DNA of 64,000 bases from Agapanthus africanus (taxonomy: Eukaryota > Streptophyta > Magnoliopsida > Asparagales > Amaryllidaceae). The notes beneath the pieces are model-generated. The model saw nothing but the letters and a program-made list of their open reading frames with translations. It ran no database searches and was not told the origin of the DNA. The position numbers and the translations under genes are program-made. Below, piece after piece: positions 10,462-21,354 of this stretch. The stretch is from NCBI GenBank assembly GCA_030015575.1, contig CM057338.1, positions 133,325,546 to 133,389,545 on the forward strand, given 5' to 3'. Position 1 is the first letter of the stretch; each line of letters opens with the position of its first letter.

Positions 10462-12569
10462 TGTTGGATATAGTGCCCTCAAAGTCAATTATTGGATCGC
10501 AGGTACGTGATTGCAATGATTGAGGCAGGACCTATACCGATATGACAGTCTTGCTCGTGATGATAGTATGCTATCTGGTTTGTCTTTATCATCGTATACA
10601 TGCTTTAGTTGACTATTGCATGATGATAGAGCCCATAGGATTCTTGCTTGACTGCCAGCAGTATGATGGCGATCCTATACGTGGGAGTTGGGGTCTGTAA
10701 GCACATCCTTAAAGTGTCCCTAGTCGTGGGAGTTTCGAGACAGGGCATCGATACTCCAGAGTAGACTAGTGTATACAGTCGAGACCCCGACGAAGGGCGG
10801 TGGCCGGTCCCACAAGCCACTGGTGTCAGTTGGTTCGCCTAAGATGTATACAGGTGCTCATTGGGTTATGAGTACACCGGACATGACTCGCCGGGAACAT
10901 GCTAGTTGGTATTATACATATCGTCAGATAGCAGTTCCCTGGTGACATGTGTACAGGTTAGTTTGTCGACCTGAGATCATCATTTGTCTCGCGTGAGTTG
11001 CCACTGTGCTTTGATTTCTACCCTACCACGCTCAAAGGAGATGTGCAAACAGGTATTTTTTGGATACAGTCCCGAGCCACATGGAGGCAGTGAGCGGATC
11101 GTCGGGGATTCATCTCTCCCGGTATTGGAGGTGAGATCGCGCTGTGTCTTGGAGAGCCATTACACAAAGCCCTCGGCCGAGGCAGGAGATTTACTGGTAG
11201 GTACTCCAGTAGTATCTCAGGGTGTTCTGGGCTGCTCTCTGACACGACTTATACCGCTATTGGGGGTCTGACGTTACCAGCCCCCTAGGCCGATATGCGA
11301 TACTCATAGACGAATGGACCGGACTGTATGTATATTGTCACTGTTAGGCTCAGTAGGGTTTCTGGATGAGTTCGCTCGTCAGCTTCCCTTCTAATCAATA
11401 TATAGGCAAACGTTACGTACAGCTCATACCTCTAACGTGCTAGTGGTTATACCCAGTGCAGTGTGTTGATGAGTCATTAGAGTCCTCCACAGACAGTTTC
11501 CCAAGTTCGGGAGAAACGTTGTAGAGGTCATATAGTTTTATGGCAGGGTTCGGAAAATGCATGTGCGTTTTCGCACATGTCATATTTCGGGCAGATAATA
11601 CTGGTGGGCTTTAGTTTAAGCCGGATCCGGGTATTATACTGTGTAGATTTAATATCTTTGTCTCAGTTGCATTTGTATTCGGTCGTAATACAAATGCGGG
11701 TATGTTTATACTGTTACAGGGTTATCCTGAAATTCGTTTCAGGATCACTTTTGGAAGTTGCCAGTTTCCAGTTTTCTATCGGCCGTATTTAACATTCGGT
11801 TAAATGCGGATTTATCTTTTCTTCTTGAGGGTGAGTCATGTGTGTGGAAGCTTTTAGATTTGTGACTAGGTTAGTGACTCATTAGGTTGCATTAATTGTT
11901 TTGCAAGGTGTTTCATGGTTCATTGTATGCATTAAATGAATGATTAGGTGTCTTTTGTGACTCATTCTTTTCATTAATTTGTGTAATGAGTCATGATAAG
12001 TATGATTGCTTATGGTCACCCTCCTAGCTCCTACACTCACCTCCCTCCTCATTCTTAAGTGGCCGACCCCTCTTGAAATTCATATGGTTGTTGATTTGGT
12101 TGAAAAGATTATGATAGATTTGGATTCATGGAAATTAGATAGCCTCATTTCTCATTTCACCCGATCCAAAAGGCAACTTCATTAACCGTTCGTCCATGGC
12201 TTTGGACGAAGCGAGACAAAGTGTTCTACTCATTCTCTACATCATCTTGGTCATCTCTTTTAGCAAACTTGACGATCGAGTTGCCTCGGTTCAGAGGCGG
12301 GAGCCCGTTTAAAGATCCGTCGACGTGGTGCCACCTGGACGAGAAGATTGGAGATTCAGGAGATCGGAGCAGTCGCAACAAAGCGTGGGATGATGGTTAA
12401 AGACCGAAGGACTCGGATCATTCAGTATAACATTTCTACCCACTTTGTGGTTTGTTAGTTTAGCTTTAATGGCAGATCCGGGTTATAATGCACGATAGCG
12501 CCAGTTGTAAAAGTTTTTGTTCCGCATTTGGCGTCTGTTAGATGGCCGGGGCGCTACCGTGGAATTACA
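10462..12569 (+). repeat. 3' LTR of NA1
   Basis: Full 2108-bp LTR, TGTTGGATAT...GGAATTACA. It differs from the 5' copy by scattered substitutions and small indels, e.g. three extra bases near 10503. It is followed directly by Tat-type sequence at 12570. With the 5' LTR start trimmed, no TSD can be matched. Confidence 0.9.
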
Positions 12570-12984
12570 GGCGGAACGCTGTTGTGGGTCTCCAGGCTGT
12601 AGATGCGGCCGTCGAGACTTGGGACTAGGGACTCTGTCGTGGCTCCGAGATAGTCTCTAGGCTGTCTGTGAACCTTCGAGATTTAGAACTAGGGGACTTT
12701 GCCATGGCTCCGTTTGTTGACGTCGTATCTGCTTATGGTTGGAACGAGAAGGAACGCCGTTGTTGATCTCTTGGGATGAAGATGTTGCCATCGATACTTG
12801 GCTCTCTTTCTGATGAAGCCTGGTGGGATGATAAGGTTCGCTCTTTGTTTGTGCCTGGATTGTATACAGGGATCGATGTGATCTCACCTGTAGGGCATAA
12901 GTTTCATTCTATATGTATTACTTTTTTGTTTTCTTTTCGCGATGCTTTATCATTTTAGCTTTTTGTATCGCGAAAGTCGCGATT

Positions 12985-13147
12985 GCCCAATCATTTCGGC
13001 TATTTTTCGCGGTTCCCAATCATTTCGGCTATTTTTTCTTTTAACTCGCTGCTTTTTATTGCGAGTTGCCCAATCATTCGGCTATTTTGTATGCAGATAT
13101 TTTACGTACTTATTTTGGTGCAAGTTGCCCTATCATTTCGGCTATTT
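12985..13147. repeat. Four-copy short repeat in Tat 3' UTR
   Basis: Four copies of (G)CCCAATCATTTCGGCTATTT starting near 12985, 13013, 13069 and 13126, with one- or two-base differences, separated by unrelated 10-40 bp pieces. Confidence 0.8.
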
Positions 13148-13319
13148 CATATGCATTTATGGCTCGCTGACTTTTGCCGCGAGTATGGAACTCGGGATCC
13201 GATACCAATTTAGGCATCAGCATTGCTACAACTATTGTCAGGAGCGAATCATCATTTGCCTTTGTCGGTTTGAGCAAAGGTGGCTTAGCAATCAGGGTTA
13301 GGATCCTGTTGACTAAGGC

Positions 13320-13865
13320 TTTTAACTTCATGAGCCGTAAGGGTCTCATAAAGGTGTTTCTCCCTACGAGTCGTGAGGATCTCGTAAGTGCGTTTTCTCC
13401 TTAAAAATCGTAAGGATTCTTAAGTGTAAGTTCTCTTATAAGTCGTAACGATCTTACAAGAATGTTTTCTCCTTATAAGTCGAGAGGACTTACAAGGGTC
13501 GTTCACCGTGTGAGCATATCCCTAGTCGTTGGTGGGACTTTGTTAGGGAAATGTTTATTCGTGCCCGTGGATTGTATACAAGGGTCAGCATTGAACCGCT
13601 TGTAGGGCATAATCGGGGTGTATGACGGCTTAAGAACAGGTTCAGATCCCTGTAGCTTGAGGTTTTTGAATCCTATGAGCCGTGAGGGTCTCAAAAGGGA
13701 ATTCTCCTCACGAGTCGTGAGGATCTCATAAGTGTGTTTTCTCCTTAGGAATCGTGGGGACTTAGAATCGTGGGGATTCCTAAGTGTGTTGCTCTCTTGT
13801 GAGTCGTAAGGATCTCACGCGGGTATTTTCTCCTTACAGGGTCGAGAGGACCTTGCAAGTGTCTT
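13320..13865. repeat. Degenerate ~50-bp repeats in Tat 3' UTR
   Basis: Units alternate 'tttctcctta' with 'agtcgt(a/g)aggatct(c/t)(g/a)taag'. Several units are inverted repeats within themselves, with CTTATAAG...CTTACAAG-like ends. Two clusters (13360-13500 and 13675-13865) are separated by a less repetitive piece. Confidence 0.65.
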
Positions 13866-14068
13866 TTAACGAGATTACGCCCTTTCAAGTTTTCACAAAC
13901 ATGCCGGTAGCCCTGCTGTTTTTACTCACGGAGCCCTTTCAGGTTTTCATCCGTGCCCATCTCGCTTATGGACGTACCGTTTTTTTTTTCTTTTTTCTTC
14001 TTTTCTTTTTTTATTTTTTATGTCAGCCTTGGGATGCTGCGGTCCGTAGTAGTTTATAGACGTCTAGG

Positions 14069-14967
14069 TCAGGCGTAGTATTTCTTCAAGAAACGGCCGT
14101 TTATTGGCCTGAAGGGTCTTTCGCCATGCATATCCATGAGAAAGTAAGCCCCATCCTGGTAGACTTTGTCTATGATGTACGGGCCTTCATTGTTCGGCTC
14201 GAATTTCCCCCGTTTAGCACGATTGGGAATCATAGGTCTCTTGACCACTAGCACGAGTTCGCCTTGACGGAATGTTCTCGGCCTAGTCAATCTCTCGTAT
14301 GAGCGCGTCATTTTTTCTTTGTAAGCTTCCAAGTTTTGTTGCGCCATGAGCCAGGCTTCGTCAACGGCATCGAGCTCCTCAAGCCGAAGATGAGCATTGT
14401 CTTCGTATGTCAGGTCGTAATAAACCGCCACTCGTAGAGAGGGTATCTCTATCTCTAAGGGGAGTACTGCTTCAGTGCCGAATACCAATGCATACGGCGT
14501 TGTGTTTGTGGCCGTTTTGAACATGGTCCGATACGCCCAGAGAGCTTCATGCAGTCTCTCGTGCCAGTCCTTCTTATTTTTGGACACCGTCTTTTTTACG
14601 ATCTTCGTCAAGGTCTTATTGAAAGCCTCAGCCAGACCATTAACTCGAGGATTGTAGACCGAAGAGTATCTCCAGTCTATATTATGTTGTTGTGCGAAGC
14701 GGCAGATTTTGTGGCTTCTGTAGACAGGCCCGTTATCGGAGATAATCCGTTGCGGAGTGCCGAACCGATGATGACGTGTGTCTTGAAGAAATGGAGGATG
14801 TTCTCCGTCTTCACTTCTCTTAGCAGTACTGCTTCTGCCCACATAGAGAAGTAATCAGTTGTCGCCAGTATGAACCGATGTCCTCTGGATGATGCTGGTT
14901 CGATGGGCCCAATTATGTCGGTTCCCCACATTTCGAAAGGCCGGCTCGCCACCGTTAGGTGTAGCAA
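14069..14967 (-). pseudogene. Tat integrase, frameshifted
   Basis: Integrase of a Ty3/gypsy element, which joins the DNA copy to the host chromosome. The N-terminal part (14677-14967) has the catalytic-core start WGTDIIGPIEP with the first Asp. The rest (14069-14842), in another frame, holds IISDNGPVY with the second Asp, then NGLAEAFNKTL with the Glu, WAYRT, and a C-terminal GELVLVVKRP segment ending FLKKYYA. The two pieces overlap in different frames, so a one-base indel lies near 14765. Further upstream the zinc-binding region (~14968-15120) contains a stop. The element is dead. Confidence 0.85.
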
Positions 14968-15120
14968 GTTTGGATGCTGGTGGATGAAGTCTCCATGAAT
15001 CTGGCACGAATGTCATTGCTTCGCGTATTCAAGGCAGTCCTGAATCATCGTGGGCCAATAGTAGCCCATTCTTTTGATCTTCAGTTTCATCTTTGGCCCG
15101 GCTTGATGAGAACCACAGAG

Positions 15121-16288
15121 TCAGTCGTGAGTCTCTTGGACGACTCTCCTTACTTCTTCAGGTCCCAGGCATCTCAGCCATAAAGAGTCAAACGATCTCT
15201 TATACAGCGTGTCATTGACGAAGGTGAAAGACAAAGCTCGTTTCATGAGCCGATGTCTTGAGGACGCATCTTCAGGTGTTCGACGGGATTTGAAGTAGTC
15301 TATAAAGACTTCTCTCCAATCCTTAGCCTTCTTATAGTCTTTTATTTGTAAGGTCGTTTTCTTGGTCGCTTCCTTTTCTTCAGACGCCTCCGGAGATATT
15401 TCTGCCGGTGCAAGAACCCGACGACTTTGCACAACGATCCTCACGTCATCGAGGTTTTCATCAGCTAGTTCTTTAGCGAGTTTGGCTAACGCATCCGCCT
15501 TGCTATTTTCTGCACGCGGTATGCTTTCCAGGGCGTAGGAGGGAATTTGAGTCAACAATTGTTTCACTCTCTCACCGTACCTTACCAACTCTGGTTTGCA
15601 CGTTTGATAGTCGCCATTTACTTGACTAACGACTAGCTGGGAGTCTCCGTATATGAGGAGGTTTTCGATTCCTATGTCAACAGCGATCTCAAGACCTACT
15701 ATCAAAGCTTCATATTCAGATTCATTGTTTGTCCTCGGCTCTGTCAAGGAAAAGGCAAAGCGCATTATCCCTCCTTGTGGAGTCACGAAGATGAGGCCTA
15801 CCCTAGATTTGATTATGGGGGTGTTGTGCTCTCGCTTATTCATGGAAGATGCCCCGTCGAAGTAGAGTTCCCATCGGGTGTCACTCTCTCCTTTCTCCCC
15901 ATCAATCGTGTCAAACGCGTGCTCGTCTGGCAATTCGCAATTTAGGGATGAATCAGCAGGTATAGGATGCTTAGCGAGGAAGTTGGCGATGGCCTGGCCT
16001 TTCACTGCCTTGAGCGATCGATATGTTATCGAGAACTCCATCAAGAGTAAGGCCCATTTAGCGAGCCGCCCTGTTAGTATGGCTCTTGACATGAAATATT
16101 TGAGACGGTCCACTCTTGATATGAGGTGGACCTCATGCGCCAACGCATAGTGTCTGAGCTTCGTTATCACGAAGATTAACGCCACGCAGTGTTTTTCGAT
16201 AGGGGAGTAGTTGTTTTCTACCCCCAGGAGAACTCGACTCAAATAGTAGAGGGCTCTCTCCTTCCCTTGGTCGTTCTCCTGTGCCCAT
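15121..16288 (-). pseudogene. Tat RNase H and second (archaeal-type) RNase H
   Basis: Open for 373 codons and, without a needed Met, back to the edge at 16288. The first part (from YYLSRVLLG) is the RT-linked RNase H region (NYSPIEKHCVALIF, KWALLLMEF). The second part is a complete second RNase H domain: YFDGASS, NNESEYEAL, YGDSQLV and KADALAKLA supply the D-E-D-D active-site residues. The stretch ends at TGA 15121-15123 before the integrase zinc-binding region. Its true N-terminus, RT, protease and gag are lost where the copia LTR begins. Degradation of RNA in RNA/DNA hybrids is the family role. Confidence 0.85.
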
Positions 16289-17997
16289 AGTGTTAGTTAT
16301 ATGTATGCCCTAGAGGCCATTACTATACATGAGATGTATATTGTAGTGGATGCTTGGACATATATAGGGAGGACTTTCTTGCTCGACATGACAGTATGCT
16401 ATCTGGTTACTCTTTACCTTAACGTGTACACTGATTGTCTCTCTATCACATGTTGGTAAAGCCCTTAGGATGTGTACTTGACTACCTGGACTATGATGCG
16501 GATCATACTAGTAGGGATATGGTAGTCCATAAGTACATCCTTCAAGGTCCCTAGTCGTGGGTGTATCGAGACGGGGCATCGATATACCAGTGTAGACTAG
16601 CGTATGCCTTCTCGACCCATACAGATGGGCGATGGATGATCCCATATCCATTGGTGTTTGACATCAGAGATGATACACGGGTGCTCAATGGAGACTGGGT
16701 ACACTGGACGGACTCGCCGAGAACTCCCAGATGGTATTATACCTTACGTCAGATGGCAGTTCTCTGGTGACACTGGTACAAGTTAGTCTGTAGACCCAAG
16801 ATCGTCATAGAGTCTTATATGATTCCCACTGTTATTTGATTTCCACCTTACCACGTCCAAGAGGGCGTGCAAAACGGTGGTTTTTGGGTACAGTCCCGAG
16901 TCACATGTAGGCAATGAGCGATAGGAGGGGTTTCGTCTCTCCCGGTATTGGGGGTTGATGTTGCGCTATGCTCCATTAGCCATAACAGGGAAGTCCCTGG
17001 CCAGGGCTGGTTTAGAGATTTACTAGTAAGTGTTACCAGTAGTTTCTCGACCCGTTATGAGCCTCATATCGGCATGACTTATCGGTTATTGGGGTCTGAC
17101 GTTTACCACCCCTAGACTTGATATGCGACATATCAGACGAGGAGACCGGACTGTACGGTAGTGTCACTGTCAGGCTTTTTGCAGGAGTTGGAGCGGGCTT
17201 GCTTGCTGATCTTCTGATCGCTCAATACCCGGGTAGCCGTTACGTTCAGCTAGTACCGCTGACGGCTTGTGGGTGCTTGATATGATCATCACCTACTGCC
17301 GGCGTATTGACGAGTCTTTAGAGTCCTACATAGAGGTTTTACTGGCTCAGGCAAAATGAAATAGGAGCGCATATGTGATATGTGCGGGACCGAGAATAAT
17401 GCGAGTATGTGATACCGTATTCTATTCTCGCGATGTTTGTGTCGATCGGTTATATACGATATAACCAAGTTATCGAATCAAGGGTTGATTCGATAAGTCG
17501 ATACATTGGATGTTAGTCGGTTATATGTGATATAACCGGATTATTAAGTCAAGTGTTGATTTAATAATTTAGTGTATAATTGTATATGTGATATACTAAT
17601 TTACATTAACTAACATTGGTTCACTTAAGCACTTATTTTTCTCACTTATGCACAACTTAATATATATGTGATATATATTTATTTGTATACATTTTGTATC
17701 ATGGTTGTTGATACACACTACATGGGTGCATGAGACATACACCATTGTAATTATATTGGTGAGGTTTTAATATACAAAGTAAATACAAAATTAGTGGATA
17801 ATTGTTCAAGTGCATGAAGCTTCATGAAGCTTATGAATGCATTGACCAAAGTCCACTAGTTTTGTTTTTACTTAGGATTTTTATAAACCTAACCACTATA
17901 ATTAGCCATGGTTATGTCTCTACCTGAGTTAGTATATGATACACACTCACCCATGGTTAGTTCTCTCTCTCTCTTGATTAGAGTTTTCATTCTCATT
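16289..17997 (+). repeat. Truncated C2-type copia LTR
   Basis: Begins TGTTAGTTATATGTATGCCCTAGAGG, like C2a and C2b LTR starts, and keeps the shared blocks: 'tcgagacggggcatcgata' near 16567, 'gtcccgagtcacatg' near 16892, 'tctctcccggtattgggg' near 16938, and a foldback GCGCATATGTGATATGTGC near 17367. The last part has C2a-like 'catggtta' pieces. It does not reach a recognisable LTR 3' end and runs into Ath2 sequence at about 17997; that boundary is approximate. No internal region or second LTR goes with it, and no CATAG duplication is found on the right. Confidence 0.75.
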
Positions 17998-18097
17998 TTG
18001 AAATGGACCCTTCGCAGTCGGGTAAATCAAACATTGCATTATTACACAACTTGTCATACATTCTATCGTCAATTGGTGAATTTTTTGGTGTACTCGA

Positions 18098-18916
18098 TTA
18101 ATCTGTGAAACTGGAGTTGTGGATTTCAGTTTGGAAAGGGAATGTTTGATTAGGAAAGGTGTACAGTTCTTTCTCACTACCCAAATTCTCATTTTGTCCT
18201 ATGCCCAAATTATATACTGAAAAATTTTGGGCTGGTTTGAAATTTGCTCCTTCATATTTAGCCATGCTTACCTTCCAATCCTCTCTGATGCGGTTCAACA
18301 TCACTAAACCTTCTTTTAATGTCCGCTCAAGACTAGACTTGGGTCGATAAAGATTTTCAGTATAAGATTGAAATTCTTGTGGACAATTAAAACTCCCAAA
18401 TGACTGATTAGAAGGATCGTTTAGAGAAGGTGGAAAAGTCGGATTTGATTGGTAGGAACAGAATGGTTGAGAAAATTGGACAGGAGTAGGGTCAACATTG
18501 TGATAAGAAGAATTTTGATATTGGTTCATCGGTTGGCTATTGGACATCATACATGCTACAAACCGATTATGAAATTCTTCTTTGGAAAGTGGAGGTGATG
18601 GTTGATATTGGTCCGGGTTGAAACTTTGGCCTCTAGCCCTAGCTATATGCTCAGCAATTGACATGCGTCTAGGGGCATCCTCAATCGGAGTATCAACTGA
18701 AACGGATGTAGAATTAGGATACATTTGATATTGGTTTGGACTGAAACTTTGGCCTCTAGCCCTAGCTATATGCTCAGCAATGGACATGCGTCTAGGGGCA
18801 TCCTCACTCGGAGTATCAACTGAAATAGATGTAGAATTAGGATACGGTTGATAAGACCTGGACTGAGGCGGCCAACTATTTCTACCCGCTGGTTCTATCT
18901 GATCTCTTAAGGACAT
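18098..18916 (-). CDS. Unrecognised ORF in the gag position of Ath2, with a duplicated 41-residue unit
   Basis: A 272-codon ORF beginning at an ATG directly after the leader, where gag is expected. I do not recognise it, and it does not resemble the Ath3 Gag. It has a Gln/Ser/Pro/Asn-rich, low-complexity composition. Residues 25-65 and 66-106 are a near-perfect tandem duplication containing APRRMSIAEHIARARGQSF, a basic, probably helical segment. A further stretch (about 200-235, SSLERTLKEGLVMLNRIRED) looks helical. No zinc knuckle, protease or RT motif is visible. The stop is TAA at 18098; the same frame stays open about 30 further codons to a TGA near 18000. It could be a non-autonomous element's own protein, or a captured or truncated gene. 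Confidence 0.55.
   Translation of the reverse strand: MSLRDQIEPAGRNSWPPQSRSYQPYPNSTSISVDTPSEDAPRRMSIAEHIARARGQSFSPNQYQMYPNSTSVSVDTPIEDAPRRMSIAEHIARARGQSFNPDQYQPSPPLSKEEFHNRFVACMMSNSQPMNQYQNSSYHNVDPTPVQFSQPFCSYQSNPTFPPSLNDPSNQSFGSFNCPQEFQSYTENLYRPKSSLERTLKEGLVMLNRIREDWKVSMAKYEGANFKPAQNFSVYNLGIGQNENLGSEKELYTFPNQTFPFQTEIHNSSFTD
18599..18844 (-). repeat. 123-bp tandem duplication inside the Ath2 ORF
   Basis: Two adjacent 123-bp units (18722-18844 and 18599-18721), in frame, differing at only a few bases, encoding the duplicated 41-residue block. The low divergence suggests a fairly recent duplication. Confidence 0.85.
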
Positions 18917-19958
18917 GGGAGAGTCGGACGGTATACCGAAGGGATTACGAAAACAAGAAATATCTGGTTGTGGACAACAAAGCTCGGCAAGAGTTTTCTG
19001 TTTGGGTCACCCATTATAAGAAGAGAAGAGGGGGGAAAAGGATAAAAGGGGAAGAAAAGGATTTGTTTGTTTTAAAAAAGGACGGATTTATGAAAATTCA
19101 CACAAACATGCACAAGCAACCCTATATCTAATGATCACTTAGGTCAAGTCTTTAGACCGCTCCTAGACTTCCAGAAGACAAATCGCAGGATAAATCCTCT
19201 ACTGCCTCTTTATCCTTCCTATGGACAGGTAAGTGCCAGGTAAGTGGGAGGTTCTCCACTACGTAAGTAGTGGGCCTAATTAAGTAACCACTTGCCTTAG
19301 ACACACTTTCCTTAGACACCACAAAAGAAACACGGATAAACAATAGATTACCCACGACCTCCTTTTGTCCTAATTGAGCGCGACGGTCCTTAGAGTCTTG
19401 TCCAGATTTCTTTTAATTAATGAGGGTGATGTGGATGCAAGTTTGTGACGGGGCTTAGGAAGGGTAATGAACTCCCCACCTAATCTGAATTTAGTCTTTA
19501 CCCTTTAATTTCCGTATTAAAATATACACAAAACAACCAATTTCAAGAATCACAACAAATTTATTTTTTTAGCGGCGCTGAATTTTGCAAAGAATCCTGC
19601 AAGAAATTGATTATTGGACAAGATCAGAGAGGAGAGGAGAAAACAGATAGCAAACCTGAGAAATTTGGCACAGTACAAACCCTAAACGATGGCTGTTCCG
19701 CCGCAAAAACACCACTATGGCCGCGAATCCACGGCTCTATGGAGGAATTAGGGTTTGAAATTTTCTCTGCAAGTCCCTGTGCTTCTCTGGATTCTTCAGA
19801 TCTTCTCTGAACCTTGATCTCACTGCTGAAATGATTCTAGATTCCCTCGCAAAAATTCAAACACTAATCGTTAAGCACTTGAAGCGAATCTTGGATGAAA
19901 ATTTGATGGAATAATAATTTTTCAACTCAAATAACAAAAACGAACAAAATAGCACACA
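18917..19958 (-). other. Ath2 untranslated leader (no gene)
   Basis: Non-coding leader collinear with 1-1153 (Ath1) and 61183-62317 (Ath3); it shares 'aagctcggcaagagttttc' near 18980 and the 'tcacttaggtcaa...tagac' block near 19135. It contains a degraded copy of the paired-palindrome module (19688-19736). Confidence 0.7.
19688..19736. repeat. Degraded paired-palindrome module in Ath2 leader
   Basis: Arms GATGGCTGTTCCGCCGCA (19688-19705) and GGCCGCGAATCCACGGCT (19719-19736), still offset by 31 bp. Pairing within and between arms is poor, so I infer an old copy. It lies 222 nt from the primer-binding site. Confidence 0.6.
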
Positions 19959-19976
19959 TCCCCGGCAACGGCGCCA
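19959..19976 (-). other. Primer-binding site of Ath2 (tRNA-Asp type)
   Basis: The plus strand reads TCCCCGGCAACGGCGCCA, the tRNA-Asp 3' end; two bases separate it from the LTR at 19979. Confidence 0.9.
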
Positions 19977-19978
19977 TT

Positions 19979-21354
19979 TGAACGATCATTATCTTCGTGT
20001 GTTTAGAAATGTTTCACAACCAAAGAAATTTATACCGCAATCAATTGACGGTGTCTATTGTAGTTTCGTCAATGAGAACGGATCGTCCACTGAGATGTGT
20101 GTTTTGATCAATTTTGTTTTAGATAAGCCAAAATTAAAAGATAAAAGAAAAATTGCAAGAAAATTGATTCAGGAATTATGAAATTTAGTTTCAAGAATTG
20201 TAAAGAACTAGATCTAAAATCAAGAAATGATAGAGATCAAGAAATTGTCCAAATCATTTGAATTATCAAGATTTGTAAAGAGACTTGTAGGAATCGATCC
20301 AATCGATAGTGATGATGAATACTTATGATTACAAATTCTTATCTATTGAAGATTTGTTACTAGATCGATAATAATCAACGAGATTTAGGGATCTATTGAA
20401 GAAACAAGGGTTTCTCCATCATCATCCCTTGTCCTTTCGTTGATTAGCATTCAAATTCTAGCTTCTAAGAAATTCAATCATTGATCGTTGATCTCTAATT
20501 TAGAGCGAGAACATTCAAGAAAGTATCTCGCTCAAAACTAGGTCGTCGTTGATTCAATTTCCTAAAGTTTACAAAACTCATAAGACTTAAGAATCGTTCA
20601 AGAATTTAATCATCATCATCTATCTATTTTCTCGATTCCTCCACAAGCGGAGTTTTCACTCAAACATCATGAAAAAGAAAACAATCAAGAATTGATAACT
20701 CTTCATAATGCTCAAATGTAAAGAAAAGCGAGATCAAGAATTTTCACCTTTTATAAATCAACGTTTCGTTACAATTCACTCAAAGATTACAAGATTTTGA
20801 GGAGAGAACTCAATCGTCGAAACTAGCTTCGCATCGTCTTCTTGAGTCGCGGATTGTCGTGAATATCTTGCTCGGATGAAGATCGACGTCGCTTCAAAAG
20901 GCTCCTTGAAGGCTCGATGAAGGCTTGTTTTGGCTCGGTACTCGATGGATCTTGATTTGGATCAAATTGTGTCACTCAAATTGATTTAGAAATGATTTGG
21001 ATCTCACTATAATTCTTTTACCACTCAAAATGATTTCCCTCCACATTCAACAACCTCCAAACTCTTGTAATGATGCATTGGGTCCCTTTATATAGTCTTC
21101 TCCTTTAGCTTCCCCTAGAAGCTTGATCTAGCTTCCTTTAGAAGCTAAGCTAGGTTTAGCCTCTCTTGTAAGCTTGGTAGTTATGAAGGAAGATTCTAGA
21201 TTAAGGTAGTTAGCTAGCTTGCTTGAGAAGCTTGGTTGTTATGAAGCTTACACAAGATGCTTGGCTGTTAGAGGAGAAGCTTCTGGAGATTTCTGGAAAC
21301 TGAAGTGTCTTGAAGAAGTTTTCCATTTGAAAGGAGAAGCTCGAACAAATATTC
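19979..21354 (-). repeat. 5' LTR of Ath2, part 1
   Basis: Starts TGAACGATCA next to the primer-binding site and runs to the NA2 insertion point. A block at 20030-20100 ('taccgcaatcaattgacggtgtc', 'gatcgtccactgagatgtg') matches the LTR ends of Ath1 and Ath3. The rest has diverged from them. No gene. Confidence 0.8.
21350..21354. repeat. Target-site duplication of NA2, left copy
   Basis: TATTC, repeated at 42186-42190 on the other side of NA2. Confidence 0.9.

Larger units (their letters stand above)
2927..12569 (+). mobile_element. NA1: non-autonomous Ty1/copia retrotransposon with fossil pol
   Basis: Plus-strand element with two ~2.1-kb LTRs (2927-5014, 10462-12569), an initiator-Met primer-binding site, a 2.3-kb leader, a wrecked gag-pol remnant and a polypurine tract. 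The left LTR lacks the first ~13 bases of the right copy and directly abuts the Ath1 LTR, so the left junction is rearranged. The right end abuts Tat-type sequence. NA2 (21355-42185) is the same family in the other orientation and shares the same decayed interior. Confidence 0.85.
12570..14068 (-). other. 3' untranslated region of the Tat remnant (repeat-rich, no gene)
   Basis: Non-coding stretch after the integrase stop. It contains four copies of a 'CCCAATCATTTCGGCTATTT' motif (12985-13147), two blocks of ~50-bp GTCGTAAGGATCTTA-type repeats (13320-13500 and 13675-13865), and a T-rich run with C interruptions (13980-14020). Short ORFs here differ between repeats and are not genes. Tandem repeats at this place are typical of Tat elements. 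Confidence 0.65.
12570..16288 (-). mobile_element. Tat-lineage Ty3/gypsy remnant
   Basis: Minus-strand remnant covering, in sense order, the RT/RNase H junction, RNase H, a second (archaeal-type) RNase H, integrase and a repeat-bearing 3' untranslated region. A second RNase H plus tandem repeats after integrase are traits of the Tat (Ogre/Retand) lineage. Both ends are cut by copia sequence: NA1 at 12569/12570 and a C2-type LTR at 16288/16289. No LTR of this element is in the window. Confidence 0.8.

Noticed and set aside
12942-13301. A 119-codon plus-strand ORF with overlapping ORFs in other frames
   Set aside because: It runs through the short-repeat region of the Tat 3' UTR; the coding appearance comes from repeats lacking stops.
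16289-17997. Complete solo LTR of a C2-type element
   Set aside because: The LTR 3' end is not recognisable and no copy of the left flank CATAG is found on the right; it looks truncated.
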